A stretch of 64,000 bases of DNA from contig JAUCBN010000011.1 in NCBI GenBank assembly GCA_035048815.1, forward strand, positions 19,174,001-19,238,000, in the 5' to 3' direction. Positions 9,816 to 21,799 of the stretch are shown piece after piece (the first letter of the stretch is position 1; each line of letters begins with the position of its first letter). The translations under genes and the position numbers were made by a program. Under the pieces are notes generated by a model. The model saw only the letters and a program-made list of their open reading frames with translations, had not been told where the DNA came from and searched no databases. Origin of the DNA: Abelmoschus esculentus (taxonomy: Eukaryota; Streptophyta; Magnoliopsida; Malvales; Malvaceae).

Positions 9816-11094
9816 TTATGAGTTTTCGGGGGGTCGGAAGAGTTGCTGAGTTTACCACCTAAATGGGAGGTTGAGTTTGGGATAGAGTTGGTTTAGGGTT
9901 CTTTGGCAGTGTTTATTATTCCGTATCGGATGACACCTAAAGAGTTGAAGAGTCAGTTACAAGAGTTACTTGACCATGACTTTATCCGCCCGAGTGTTTC
10001 ACCGTGGGGTGCTTTGGTGTTATTTGTTTAGAAAAAGGATGGTACCATGCGGATTTGCATAGACTATCGACAACTAAATAAGTTGACCGTGAAGAATAAG
10101 TACCCTTTGTCGTAGACAGATGACTTGTTTGATCAGTTATATGGTGCAACTGTATTTTCTAAGATCGATCTTCGATCCAGGTACTATTAGTTGAAGGTAA
10201 AGGATGAAGATGTTCCTAAGACCGTATTCCAGACTTGATATAGGTATTATGGGTTCTTGATGACGTCATTCGGGTTGACGAATGCATCGACTGCATTCAT
10301 GGACATGATAAACCATGTTTTTCATGAGTACCTTAATCAGTTTGTGGTGGTGTTTATTGATGTCATTCTTGTATACTCTCGTATCGAGGAGGATCATGAT
10401 AGACATCTACGGGTTGTGCTTCAGACCCTACTTGATCACCAGTTGTTTGCTAAATTTAGTAAGTGCGAGTTCTGGATCAAGGAGGTTGTGCTCCTCGTGC
10501 ATATTGTTTCGGCGAAAGGTGCCCACGTTGATCCAAAAAAGTTTGAGGTTGTTGTTAGTTGGAAGCCACCGAGGTCTGTGACGGAGGTTCATAATTTCTT
10601 GGGCTTAGAGGGCTATTACTGTAGGTTTGTAGAGGGTTTTTCTCAGATCGCTGCTCTTTTAAATAAATTGATGCATAAGGATGTGAAGTTTGAATGGATG
10701 AAAACGAGGCAACAAGCTTTTGACAAGTTGAAGGAAACTTTGATGTAGACTCTGATCTTGATTCAACCAAAAGCGGGAAAGAAGTTTGTGATCTATACTG
10801 ATGCATCTTATGTTGGGTTGGGTTGGGTTGTATGTTGATGCAAGATGGTAGAGTTGTAGCTTATGCATATAGGTAGTTAAAGGTACATGAAAGCAACTAT
10901 CCAACGCATGACATCGAGTTGGTTGCAGTGATCTTTGCTTTAAAGATATGGAGGTACTATCTTTATAGAGAGTGTTGTGTTGTTTATACCGACCACAAAA
11001 GTTTGAAATACTTAATGTCCCAAAATGAGTTGAATCTTAGGCAATGACATTGGTTGAAGTTGTTTAAGAACTATGAATTGATGATCGAGTATTT
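9816..11094 (+). pseudogene. Ty3/gypsy polymerase remnant (reverse transcriptase and RNase H)
   Basis: Degenerate pol of a Tekay/Del-type chromovirus. In order on + strand I read the pre-RT segment (ELLDHDFIRPSVSPWGAL-like, about 9960-10020), the RT fingers (DGTMRICIDYRQLNKLTVKN, about 10037-10100), KIDLRS (about 10160), MTSFGLTNASTAFMDMINHV (from 10260), and the catalytic box. This box reads FIDVILVYS instead of the usual FIDD, so one catalytic Asp is lost. Next come the connection (NFLGLEGYYCRFVEGFSQI) and RNase H blocks (FVIYTDASYVGLG near 10785; YTDHKSLKYLM near 10988). Stops break it (for example near 10030, 10113, 10188 and 10746). It ends abruptly at 11094 where another LTR begins, so integrase is missing. 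Non-functional. Confidence 0.88.
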
Positions 11095-13216
11095 TGTAAC
11101 GTCCCATAGGTCTAGAATTGTTCGAGGTTGGATTAAGGATTCGGTTGAACCGGTCAAGCCAATTATCCTAGATTCAGGATTTAATTATTGGAAATAGTTT
11201 TTAAACAAAATAAAATATGGAAAAATATTCTAAAATTCTTATTTGAACTATATTTAACGTTGATGAAATCAATTTTAGAAAATTACATTCGTATCCTTGA
11301 CATTTTGGAAACTAGTGACTATTTTGCAAAAATTCAAAACTAGACTATTTTAGTAGCTCAAATGTAATTGGGTCAAAACCTAGAATCCTTAAGGGGCTAT
11401 TGATTCAATCTTTCTCAGTTGATCTCACCTTCCAATAAATACTTTTATAACCTTTTTTTAATCAACAATTAAGGTTTAATTAATCCTTATTTTCCATTTT
11501 TCACCAAAATCTCATCTTTCACCTAACTTTTCATTTTCTCTCAACCTTTGTCAATTTTCTTGGTTTTCACTCAGACTTTTCTTTAATTTCTTCAAGGTAA
11601 ATTACTTTTTTATTCAATTTTATTTATATCAATTTTTCTTGTTTCTCTTCAATTTCTTATGCTTTTCAACTTGTTTTTCAAGTTTTTTACAATTGAAAGG
11701 AGATTGGATCAGGTTTAAGGGGTAAGAAATCATTCACACCTCTAAACTTTTACTTCTTTATTAAAATTCCAAAGTGCTTGATCCATACATTGAGTTCTTA
11801 AATTGTTTCGGGTATTTAATTGATGATTTTCGATTTTTGATGGATAAACTTGGTTGATTTGAGGAAATCCTATAATTTCTTTGTAATTGATGATTTTGGC
11901 TAGGTAAATCAATAATTATTGATTTTTTTTAATATAGAATTTAAGGTTTTGAATAGATAATCTCAGATCTTAGGTTATGATGATGTTAATTGGCTTAGAT
12001 CTTTAGTTTGAGGCTTGTTTATGTGGTTGAGAGTTTTTTGTTGGTTAATGTGGTTTAGATCTTGGTTCTTGGAAGATTTTTGATGTTGAGAACTAGTGGA
12101 TCTCGTACGTTAAGGGGTGGAGGTCATTTGGATGTGTTTCAGATAGATTTTCGGTTATGTTAAAGCAAGTCAAGGTGTTGAACTAGAGTTTGAAGTGTTT
12201 CGGCAAAGGCGAGAATGTCGATTGGCTTTGGCAAGCGAGAGTTGGAAAAGTGATGAGTGTATTGCCTCTTCGGCAAGGTTTTACTTATTTTCTCAGAGGT
12301 TTGAGAGTGTAGGGATGGTGTGAGAAACCTCCATATACTCGGGAGTAAGTTAAATGATTTTTCTCTCTTAATGGTTCCTTATTATCCTATGTTTTGGGCA
12401 TGTTCTTAATGTTATTTTACATATGTGATTTATTCATGAGAAACAGATTGTATTTTGACTTTTAGACGATGCATTCAATGCTGTCAATTGGTTTTGGGAA
12501 TGATTTATGAATTGGATATCCCATGAGATTATTGTTTTGAATTGCCTATGTAGCATTGGAACATATTTTGAGATTTGTATTGAAATATGCATAAGATTTT
12601 GAGATGTTTTTATATGATTCACATGATACATTTTATGGAAGACAACTGAAATGAGATTTTATATTTGTATATTGGCTAAGTGATGAGTCTAGAGATGTCA
12701 TATATATTGGTCGATCAATAGGATCTAAAGTGCACTATAAACTATACAAAATTCGTATGTGTGATAATTCCTCGAGATGCAATAGGGGTAGTGCTATTGT
12801 TGTGTAATAAGGGTAGTTCTATCACATCCGGGCAATGGAGGCAGTGCACTCCCAGACGAGATGAGACATTCTATGATAGGGGGTAGTGCTATCATGAAGC
12901 TTGGTGGGGTAGATCCATCAAGAGCCCATATATTCGAACATTGTTTATATATCTTTATAACGATGAGGGTAGTGCTATTCGATATCACTTGTAAGCCAAT
13001 ATATGTGTCTAATTCCATGTGCCACTGTTATGAAATAATGTCATATTTTGACCGTGAGATATTTTTATATGATTTTTGTACATGACATTTGATAAGCCTT
13101 GCAATTTTGAGATGCATGTAAGACTTGAGATTTGTGGCATATTATGAGATAAACTTGATTTGAAAGTATGAGATTTAAAAGGCATGAATTTTGATAATGT
13201 TTTCTGCAATGATATG

Positions 13217-14869
13217 TGTAATCACTAATTTTATCCGGGTTTATGCTCGAATTAAATCAATCCATATCCCTTTTTAATACCCAAAGCACCTTAACTTACC
13301 CTAATTTTATCACTTATTTTATAATTATTATTATCCTTACTATCTCTTAATTAAAACCAAAAATCCAAAAATATAAATATATATGATATAAATAAAAGCC
13401 TTTTATTAGAGCCCACTTTTATAAGTCCAAACCATAAATAAATTTGACCTATTAAATATAATTTTATAATATAAAAAAATATAATAAAAATCCCTACTTG
13501 GTGCCCAAGGTCTTGTTTTTAATTGGTTCACATTTTTAAAAGAATAGACCTAAAATACCCTTCATCATATCATAGATACCCTTATATATTAAAACCTAAA
13601 TCCTATTTTATTCCCATATAATACCCTTTACCCTAACTATATATATAACATTTACCCTAAAAATAAAGGAACCAAGAGCCATATTTTTCCATTTCACAGC
13701 CGCATGCCTCTACCGAAACCATTTCCATTTTCTATTTCCATTTCCATTTGTACTCCCTGTCTGCCGAAACCATTTCCATTTCCATTTCTATTTCCATTTG
13801 TAAGTTTGTAGCCTCCATTATTTATATTTTTATTCTCATTGAATCACTTCACCCATTCGGTTGGTTATTTTTCAAGTTATGCCCTAATCTAATCATTGCT
13901 TTTACCGTTTAGTTTAATTTGTGGATTGATTTTAATCGAGCATATTTAGATGTATATATTTCTTTTTGATATATTTATTGTGTATTCCATTCTTATGGTT
14001 CAATGAAAATAATGAATATTTTTATTGGTATCTTTTATTTTTTTTTATTTGTTTATTATATGTTGTGTTTTATTTATTTATATATGTTATTCGCTTGTTT
14101 TGTTGGTCTATTTATTTTAATCTTTATTATCATGTGTTATATGCTATTTTGTCTTTATATTTGTTGTCTTTATAATTATGTCTTTTATTTTGCTTACATC
14201 ACACCTTGCTAATTAATGAGCCTAATTAAATACGTCTTTACTCGGTCGTAACGGGCCCGTGTTCCAACGTAGTGGTCGCGGTGTATGCGTTGCCTCCGAA
14301 TAAAGACATGGTAAAAATAAAATTGATTCGAATCTTTAAACAAAAATTAATTTAAATGCCACTTTAATCTAAAAAATCTAAAATTAATTAAGCGGTAATT
14401 TTAAAGGTGCCAATTTTGGGCGGTTTTAAACCCTAAACCCGTTTTTAACCGTAACCGACTCTCGAACCCAAATCATTTCGAATCTCTGGTTTTTACGGTG
14501 TCCGGCCTACCAAAGTGGCCGGTGGCGACTCCACCCTTTTTTAAAATCCCTAATTTTAAAATTTCCCTTTTCAATCTATTTTTTTTTAAATCTCAAATCC
14601 CTAATTTTAACTTTCCAATTCCTATTTTTTTTTTAAAAAAAGAACCTTAGATTTCAAATTTCTTTCAACATTTTAAAATTCCCAATTTTTGTACACAATT
14701 TAAAAACCTAATTTTTAAATCCTAATTTTCTAATTTCCCCAAAATTTTATTTCAAACCCAAATCCCTAAATTCCACTTTTCAAACCTTAATTTCAATTCC
14801 ACTAGTGACCCCCTTTCCCTTTTTTACTACACCCCTATTATTTTTAAGAATTTTATAAGGGTCGCTACA
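13217..14869 (+). repeat. 5' LTR of the gag-only Tat-type element
   Basis: A 1653-bp direct repeat beginning TGTAATCACTAATTTTATCC and ending AAGGGTCGCTACA. It contains CCATTTCCATTT runs near 13720-13800, a block with GGTCGTAACGGGCCCGTG near 14240, and an AAATTT-rich 3' third. A TATA-like CTATATATATAAC lies near 13636. Its pair is at 21800-23452. Confidence 0.95.
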
Positions 14870-14871
14870 GT

Positions 14872-14889
14872 TGGCGACTCCGTTGGGGA
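14872..14889 (+). other. Primer-binding site of the Tat-type element
   Basis: TGGCGACTCCGTTGGGGA starts two bases after the 5' LTR. Its reverse complement ends in GTCGCCA, so it would pair with the CCA end of a tRNA. This is the style of primer site reported for Tat/Ogre elements; the exact tRNA (Arg expected for that lineage) was not verified. Confidence 0.75.
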
Positions 14890-15445
14890 TCAATTTTTCA
14901 AACGAGTCAAGTCTTGTTTTTAAATACCGCTTAATTAATTTTGGAAGTTGTGGAATAAAGTGACAATTAAATTATTATTTATTTATTAATTCGAGCTTTC
15001 AACATATTCTAACCCGTTTCTCTAAGTGGGGGGAAAATGGTAGTGCTTTCATGAGGATATTGTTCCTTCGTATGGGCCTAGTAAAGTACCTTCGGGGCTC
15101 GACTACCCTATACTTTCGTGAGGATACTGTTCCTTCGTATGGGCATAGCGAAAGGGTCCCCCTAAATTGAATTCGATCAAGATGAGCCTATAATGGATGA
15201 TGATCGGGGGCTTGCTACTCTTAGAAGAGGACAGCGAGGACAATTTGGGTACCTCGTAGAACCAAAACTACATTTAGAGAATCTAGTCAACCTACCCGAT
15301 TAGAGCCATGCGGTTAACCTAGGTTCTTTTAGATGGGATAAATAGGATTGTTTTGTCTCCTATCTTGCTTGCATTTTTGTATCGACATTTCATGAAGGTG
15401 TTGAACTAAGTGGTTTGTTCAATCAGAGGCTTTCACTATAGTTAG

Positions 15446-15760
15446 AGAGTCAAAACAAGAAAAAGAAAGAGAGGAAAAAGGAAAGAAAAAGATAAGAGAA
15501 ATAAAAAAGGGAGAAAGAAAAAATAATGAGAAAATAAAACTAAGGAAAAGAAAAGGTTGAAAAAAATTAAAAAGAGAAAGAGAAAATAAAAAAATAAGAA
15601 GAAAAGAAAATTTAGAATATAGGAAAAAGAGAGAGAAAAAAACAATGAAAATGAAAAAAAAGAGAAAAGAAAACCGAGAGAATAGGGAAAGAAGCGAGAA
15701 AATAGAGAGAGAAAAAAAAGAAAAATAAAAAAATAAAGAAAAATAAAAGGGGTATTAAGA
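15446..15760 (+). repeat. Long purine-only tract, upper strand
   Basis: About 300 bp built almost entirely of A and G on the + strand (GAAAAAG / AAAGAGAG words), located between the primer-binding site and gag. The - strand therefore shows a fake hydrophobic Phe/Ser/Leu open frame. Similar but shorter tracts recur at about 17713-17825, 18080-18200 and 20805-20945 in the same element. Confidence 0.85.
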
Positions 15761-15950
15761 TCTTAACCGGTGAAAGTTGCTCAAAGGACGATCACTAGCG
15801 GGATCAACACCTTTACTTGCATTCATGCATACATCTCATGCATCTCATAGCATATATCATGCATTAATTAAACAAGACGGTTAATTATAGGATCTCGTAT
15901 CCGTAATTGAAGGTTTCTCGCTTGCATTTTACCAACACCAAGAAGGGCTA

Positions 15951-17273
15951 ATGGAAGAAGACTTTGCCAAGTTAGAAGCCAATCTTATGGGACAGTTAGA
16001 GCATACTCGAAAAGAATTAGGAGATTCTATGATCAAGTCTCAACAAGACATGATGAAACAAATTGCTCACTTGATGGGACTAAGGAAAGTGGAAGACCAA
16101 CAAAGGAAATATTTTGTTGAAGACCCCTCGGGCCCTCCCGTTTTTATTGCTAACACTTCTAGACCTCTACAAGGAGTAGTAACATCATCTCTTCAAGCTT
16201 ATGCCTCTACCCAAGCCCTACCAGGTATGACTTTCACTAATATGGAAGGTTTGGGGGATGACATTCTAGACTTCAATGAGCTAGAAAAATTAAAGGTTGA
16301 ATTTTCAAAGCAATTAGAGAAAACCAAGAACGAGTTTGAAGAGAAGCTTTAGATAAAAGAGGATGAAGAAGAATGGTATGGGTTGAATGCCAGTGAGCTT
16401 AGTCTGGTTTCAGGTCTAGAGATCCCTTATAAGTTCAAGACCCTAGATTTTGAGAAGTTTGATGGGACGACTTGCCCTATCGCACATATAATTATGTTTT
16501 GTCGGAAAATGGCGGGCTTTACTAACAATGAGAAGTTGTTAATCCACTATTTCCAGGATAGTCTGGTGGGATCTGCCACAAGATGGTATACTCAGTTAAC
16601 CCGTGCTCAAATTAAGTCGTGGAAGGATCTAGCCAAAGCTTTCACAAATCAGTATAAGCACGTAACCGATATGATTCCAAATCAGCTCATGCTACAAGGG
16701 ATGGGACAAGGGCATAACGAAAGCCTTCAAGAGTACGCTCAACGTTGGCGTGATACTGCAGCACAAGTACAACCTCCGCTCGACGAAAGTGAACTTTCTC
16801 AAATGTTTGTGGATACACTAGAGGGAGTGTTGTATGATCTCTTGATAAGCCACCCTATCAGTAGTTTTGCGGAGTTGGTTATGACCGGAGAACGCATCGA
16901 GTATGCTATTAAGAAGGGAAAGATGAAGGACCCTTATAGCACAATTTCTCAGAAAGAGGAAGATTCCCATGTCTATGTGGTGAGTTCTCACTCAACCAAT
17001 CAAACTTAGGGTTGTCCCCATACTCATACAAGACCTACAAAGGTGCTTCATCCAATTCCTATGACCTACACCAAGTTACTCCCAATTCTCGTTGAGAAGA
17101 AACTTTTGACTTTGGTGCAGTCTAAGCCAAAGGATCCTCTTTACCCTGAAGGATATAATGTCAATGCCACATGTGACTATCATGTGAGGAGCACAGGCCA
17201 CACAACAGAGAATTGTGGAGCTTTGAGGAACAAGGTTCAAGGACTGATTGAGGCCGGTATTCTGAAGTTTTAA
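15951..17273 (+). pseudogene. Tat/Ogre-type gag with two in-frame amber stops
   Basis: One reading frame from ATG 15951 to TAA 17271-17273 spans 440 codons, with no frameshift but TAG stops at 16350-16352 and 17007-17009. The N-terminal part is a charged helix-rich segment. The central part is a classic retrotransposon gag core (FEKFDGTTCPIAHIIMFCRK, HYFQDSLVGSATRWYTQL, WKDLAKAFTNQYKHVTDM, ESLQEYAQRWRDTAAQVQPP, FVDTLEGVLYDLL). The tail has a knuckle-like CDYH...GHTTENC segment followed by VQGLIEAGIL, as in Ogre-type gag. Gag packages element RNA into cytoplasmic particles. With both stops read as termination, only pieces would form. Both lesions are TAG, as expected from C-to-T change of CAG in methylated DNA. 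No protease follows. Confidence 0.88.
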
Positions 17274-19480
17274 GAAAGAGTAGAGGACATGATCTTTGGG
17301 AAGATTCTAATCTTCGAGTTTAGATGTTCATTTTCTGCCTCCTTGCATTTTAAGTTTTGCATCAATTAATTTTGTTACTGTTTGCCCGAAAGTAACAAAT
17401 ACTTTTTTGTAAGGGTTTATGTTATGTTTGCTCTTTTTTTCGTTTCAATGAAAGAATGCATATTTTTAAAAACATATGTGTTTTCCTTTTTCTCTCAGAG
17501 TTCCTTGGATGTCACATGCTTGTTGTGACGTGGGTTCAGAAATGGTTGGAACGTTGTGATTACGATGAAGTATGGTTTCTTAATCAGTAGCTTTGGTCAG
17601 TAATACACGAGAAATGAGATTACTACTCCTTCAGTGATGTTCGATAATAAGAAAATCTCCTAGAAAAGGCTCGGTGAAATTGATTAATCTCAAGAATTCC
17701 TCTAAGTAAAAAGATTGCATCCAGAGAAAAAAAAGAAGAAAGAAAAATAAAGAAAAAAAGAGAGAAAAAAGGAAAAAAAAGAGAAAAGAAAAAAAAAGAG
17801 AGAAAAGAGAAAAAGAAAGGAGAGAACAAAGATTAAACAAAAGCACTCTAATATTCGAAACCTGATAATAGACATATTCGAACAAGAGTGTGGAAGTATC
17901 GGGGTACTCCGCTGAAGCAATAAGACTTAATAAGGTAGCAATGCACCATCCCAAATCTTTTGCTTCATGAGTGATGATAATATTTTCAAATCTATGACTA
18001 TGCCGAGTAACTCAGAGTTTTGTTGTATGCTCCATCATTACCTTCGAGACAAAGGATTGTGATGAGTTGATTTCCCCTAAATTTAAAAAAAAAGAAGAAA
18101 ATTAACAGATATGAGAGAAAAAGGAAAGGGAAAGAGAAAAAAGAGAAAGAAAAAGAAAGAAAAAGATGGAAAAAAATAAGAAATAGAATGAGAAAGAAAA
18201 TGCTCCTATAACTAGATGCAGTCTGAAGCACACTTCGAATTCTCAAGAAGATACTAGCGGGGCAAGTACGAAAAGTTTGAATATAACGGGAGAAATATAT
18301 TGAGAACTAGAAGGAGTAGTCTTCGAATAGATCGAGCAAATACGATAATCATGAGGATGAACCGAGCAATCTGAAGGGAATTCCAAAACTTCAAATATTG
18401 TCACAACATTCAAAGGTTGAAAACCGAACACAAAGAGTTGAGTCTAAGACACTCTCGCATTTGATATCCAAGGAACCCATGTTTTTTTTCTTCTTTTCTT
18501 TTCTAATTTTTGGATTTTCCAAAACATGTATATATTGTTTTACTTACAATTAGAAGATTATTTTTTAATAAAAGTTTTGTTCAAAAAGATTTACAAAATG
18601 CAAGGTCGTTGATGCAAATGATCATCTTTGATATGACCCGAGAAGAAGGGGCAATGTATGATACAAGATGTCTCTTGAAAATACCACTTCATTTGTAAGA
18701 TGATATTCTTTGAGAATTCAGGTTAGCATAAATAAACAAAGATTACCCGAGTCTATTGTGGTTACAGATTGAGCAGAGATGAACATCAAGCCTTTGGGGC
18801 AAAAGTTATATTGAGGGCCTAAAGAGAGTCAATCAGATGACCCAAAGATAGAAAAATACAAGAGAATAACCCCCAATATACATGTTGAAGATAGACCTTA
18901 AGTGATCTAAGCCTGAATATGAGATTGAGAGCTACTACCATAAACTGAATACAACTGAATTCGGAGACAACTGGTTCAGATGTGTCATTGTCAACCAAGT
19001 ATGAGCTGTTGAATTACAGAAGGTGAAAGATTTTGTTCCAATCGGCATAAGATGATGATCTCCTTTCAAGACAAGGTGAAAGATGAAAGCCCGATGAGTT
19101 TAGTAAATAGAAAGCGAGAGCCTATCCTCCAAGAAGAAAGAAAAAGAAAAAGAAAAAGAACATTCATGCATCATTCAGATTAAATATTCATGCATCATTT
19201 AGATTAAATATTTATGTATCTATGTTAGATATCCATGTATCATGAGCATTCTAATTCGTGTCATCATCGCATTTTACTCTTTTTAAACAAGAATTTTGAA
19301 GATTGGTTAAAGATTTGATCTACAGAGATAGATCTTAGCAAAGATCAAAAGTCATTCAAATTACACGATCGTGGTTTTTGAAGGCCTTCCAACTTTTGGT
19401 TATTTAGGGGCAACGAGCTTTTTGTGTCAAGACGATCAAGTATCGAAACATCTAGATGAGATGTTAGGTATTCTCTAAAG
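17274..19480 (+). other. Internal non-coding region of the Tat-type element
   Basis: After gag no pol domain can be read in any frame. The region holds purine-only tracts at about 17713-17825 and 18080-18200, and a short AAGAAA run near 19133-19160. Flanking sequence is unstructured. Open frames on the - strand across the purine tracts are low-complexity Phe/Ser/Leu and not genes. Confidence 0.6.
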
Positions 19481-20800
19481 GGAGATACCACCTTTTTATG
19501 AGATATTCAGGTATTCTTAAAGCAAGATACCACTTTATATTTGAACTTCAAATTTGATCCTTTCTTAAGGATGTTTTTCCTTAAAACACAAATTTCTTAA
19601 TCCTTCCTTAAGGATGCTTTTCTCAAAGCCAATTTCTTAATCTAATCCATCCTTAAGGATATTTTTCTCAAAGTAAATTTTTAAATTTGATCCTTTCTTA
19701 AGGATACTTTTCTTAAAGCAAGTTTCTTAATTTTATCATTCCTTAAGGATGCTTTTCTCAAAGAAAATTTGATCCTTTCTTAAGGATGTTTTTCCTTAAA
19801 ACACAAATTTCTTAATCCTTCCTTAAGGATGCTTTTCTCAAAGCCAATTTCTTAATCTAATCCTTCCTTAAGGATGTTTTTCTCAAAGTAAATTTTTAAA
19901 TTTGATCCTTTCTTAAGGATGCTTTTCTTAAAGCAAGTTTCTTAATTTTATCCTTCCTTAAGGATGCTTTTCTCAAAGAAAATTTGATCCTTTCTTAAGG
20001 ATATTTTCCTCAAAACAAACTTCTTAGTTTGATCCTTTCTTAAGGTTGTTTTTCTCGAAGCAAGTTTCTTAACTTGATCCTTCCTTAAGGATGCTTTTCT
20101 CAAAGTAGATTTCTTGAGTTGATCTTTTCTTAAAGATACTTTTCTCAAAGCAAGTTTCTTAACTTAATCCTTCCTTAAGGATGCTTTTCTCAAAGCAGAT
20201 TTTTTGAGTTGATCCTTTCTTGAAGATGCATTTCTCAAAGCAAGTTTCTTAACTTAATCCTTCCTTAAGGATGCTTTTCTCAAAGCAGATTTTTTGAGTT
20301 GATCCTTTCTTGAAGATGCATTTCTCAAAGCAAGTTTCTTAACTTAATCCTTCCTTAAGGATACTTTTCTCAAAGCAGATTTTTTGAGTTGATCCTTTCT
20401 TGAAGATGCATTTCTCAAAGCAAGTTTCTTAACTCATTCCTTAATGATGCTTTTATTAAAGCAAATTTCTCAATTTGATCCTTTCTTAAGGATGTATTTT
20501 CTTAGTTTGATCATTCCTTAAGGATGCTTTTCTAAAAGCAAATGTATCAATGTGATCCTTTCTCAAGGATGTTTTTCTCAAAATAAAATTCTTAGTTTGA
20601 TCCTTCCTTAAGGATGCTTTTTTAAAAGCAAATTTATCAATTTGATTCTTTATTAAGGATGTTTTGCTCAAATCTCTAATTTCTTAATTTGATCATTTCT
20701 TAAAGGTTTTTTTCCTCAAAACAAATTTCTCAATTAAATTTTTTCTTAAGGATGATTTTCTCAAGATGATTTTCTTTTTAATTCGATCCTTTCTCAAGGA
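19480..20800 (+). repeat. Tandem array of 45-bp units with AflII-type palindrome
   Basis: About 1.3 kb of diverged repeats around the word CCTTCCTTAAGGATGCTTTT followed by CTCAAAGCAA-type sequence. The basic period is about 45 bp; a 90-bp dimer is repeated almost exactly at 20161, 20251 and 20341. Most units carry the perfect palindrome TCCTTAAGGA or a one-base variant. Because 45 is divisible by 3, the - strand shows a Lys/Arg-rich 15-residue periodic open frame (LRKDQ-KK---RK-S) at 19948-20148, 20486-20671 and nearby. It belongs to the gag-only element. Confidence 0.88.
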
Positions 20801-20804
20801 TATT

Positions 20805-20945
20805 TGAAAAAGGAAAAGAAAAAAAAGACAAAAAACAAAAAATGAGAGAAAAGAAAGAGAGAGAAAAATAAATAAAGAAAAAGAAAAAGAAAGAAAGAAA
20901 GAAAGAAAAAAAAGAAATAAAGAGAGAAAAGGAGAGAAAAAAAAT
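20805..20945 (+). repeat. Purine-only tract between the two tandem arrays
   Basis: About 140 bp of almost pure A/G on the + strand, including GAAAGAAAGAAAGAAAGAAA-like runs near 20888-20908. It separates the 45-bp array from the 136-bp array. Confidence 0.8.
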
Positions 20946-21194
20946 GTGAGAAAAGATGATCAAAGATCGATACCTTTTATAAGATTTTCAGGGTATTGGA
21001 GAAAAGAAGATGAAGAAGAAGAAGACGACGAAGAAAGTAAAGAAACGATCGAGGTCAACCAATCGAGAATATACAAAGACCAACAAAGATTTTTTTCATG
21101 CCAAGACAACCAGAAGTCAAGGCAACCAACAACCTCAAAAGCCTCTAGGCAAGACATCACTTTTCAACAAGATCGTTCTCTATGACATACGCTT

Positions 21195-21720
21195 GAAGAA
21201 GGAGGTCATGCTTTGCGACATACGCTCGAAGAGAGGGGTCGCCCACCACGGTATACGCTCGAAGAGAGGGACCGTCAGATACTGCAATGATCAGAAATCA
21301 GAGCATCTCGAAGATGTGGATTCTATGGAGAAGGGATCAACATTGTTTTTGCGACATACACTCGAAGAGAGGGGTCGCCCACCACGGTATACGCTCGAAG
21401 AGAGGGACCGTCAGATGCTGCAATGATAAGAAATCAGAGCATCTCAAAGATGTGGATTCTATGGAGAAGGGATCAACATTATTTTTGCGACATACACTCG
21501 AAGAGAGGGGTCGCTCACCACGGTATACGCTCGAAGAGAGGGACCGTCAGATGCTGCAATGATCAGAAATCAGAGCATCTCGAAGATGTGGGTTCTACGG
21601 AGAAGGGATCAACATTGTTTTTTGCGACATATGCTCGAAGAAAGGGGTCGCCCACCACGGTATACGCTCGAAGAGAGGGACTGTCAGATGCTGTAATGAT
21701 CAGAAATCAGAGTATCTCCA
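21195..21720 (+). repeat. Tandem array of four 136-bp units
   Basis: The block CACGGTATACGCTCGAAGAG starts at 21247, 21383, 21519 and 21656, a period of 136-137 bp. Each unit also contains CAGAAATCAGAGCATCTC and CATACACTCGAAGAGAGG. Since 136 is not divisible by 3, the + strand shows staggered look-alike open frames (21010-21426, 21287-21562, 21423-21860), each shifting frame at the next unit. The array lies just inside the 3' LTR of the gag-only element. Confidence 0.92.
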
Positions 21721-21785
21721 AACAGGGAAGTCGGATAAAATTAGTGTTTGTAGTCTTTGCTTTATCATTGTTTCACAACGATAAG

Positions 21786-21799
21786 CAAAGAGGGACAAC
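21786..21799 (+). other. Polypurine tract of the Tat-type element
   Basis: CAAAGAGGGACAAC immediately precedes the 3' LTR start at 21800. Position and composition fit the plus-strand primer site. Confidence 0.6.

Noticed and set aside
13966..14212. Hydrophobic 69-codon frames (again at 22608-22796)
   Set aside because: They lie in T-rich LTR sequence present in both LTR copies; not a membrane protein gene.
15442..15645. Phe/Leu/Ser-rich membrane-like open frame on the - strand (also at 17623-17954, 17998-18246, 20778-20963)
   Set aside because: Antisense translation of purine-only tracts; composition artefact.
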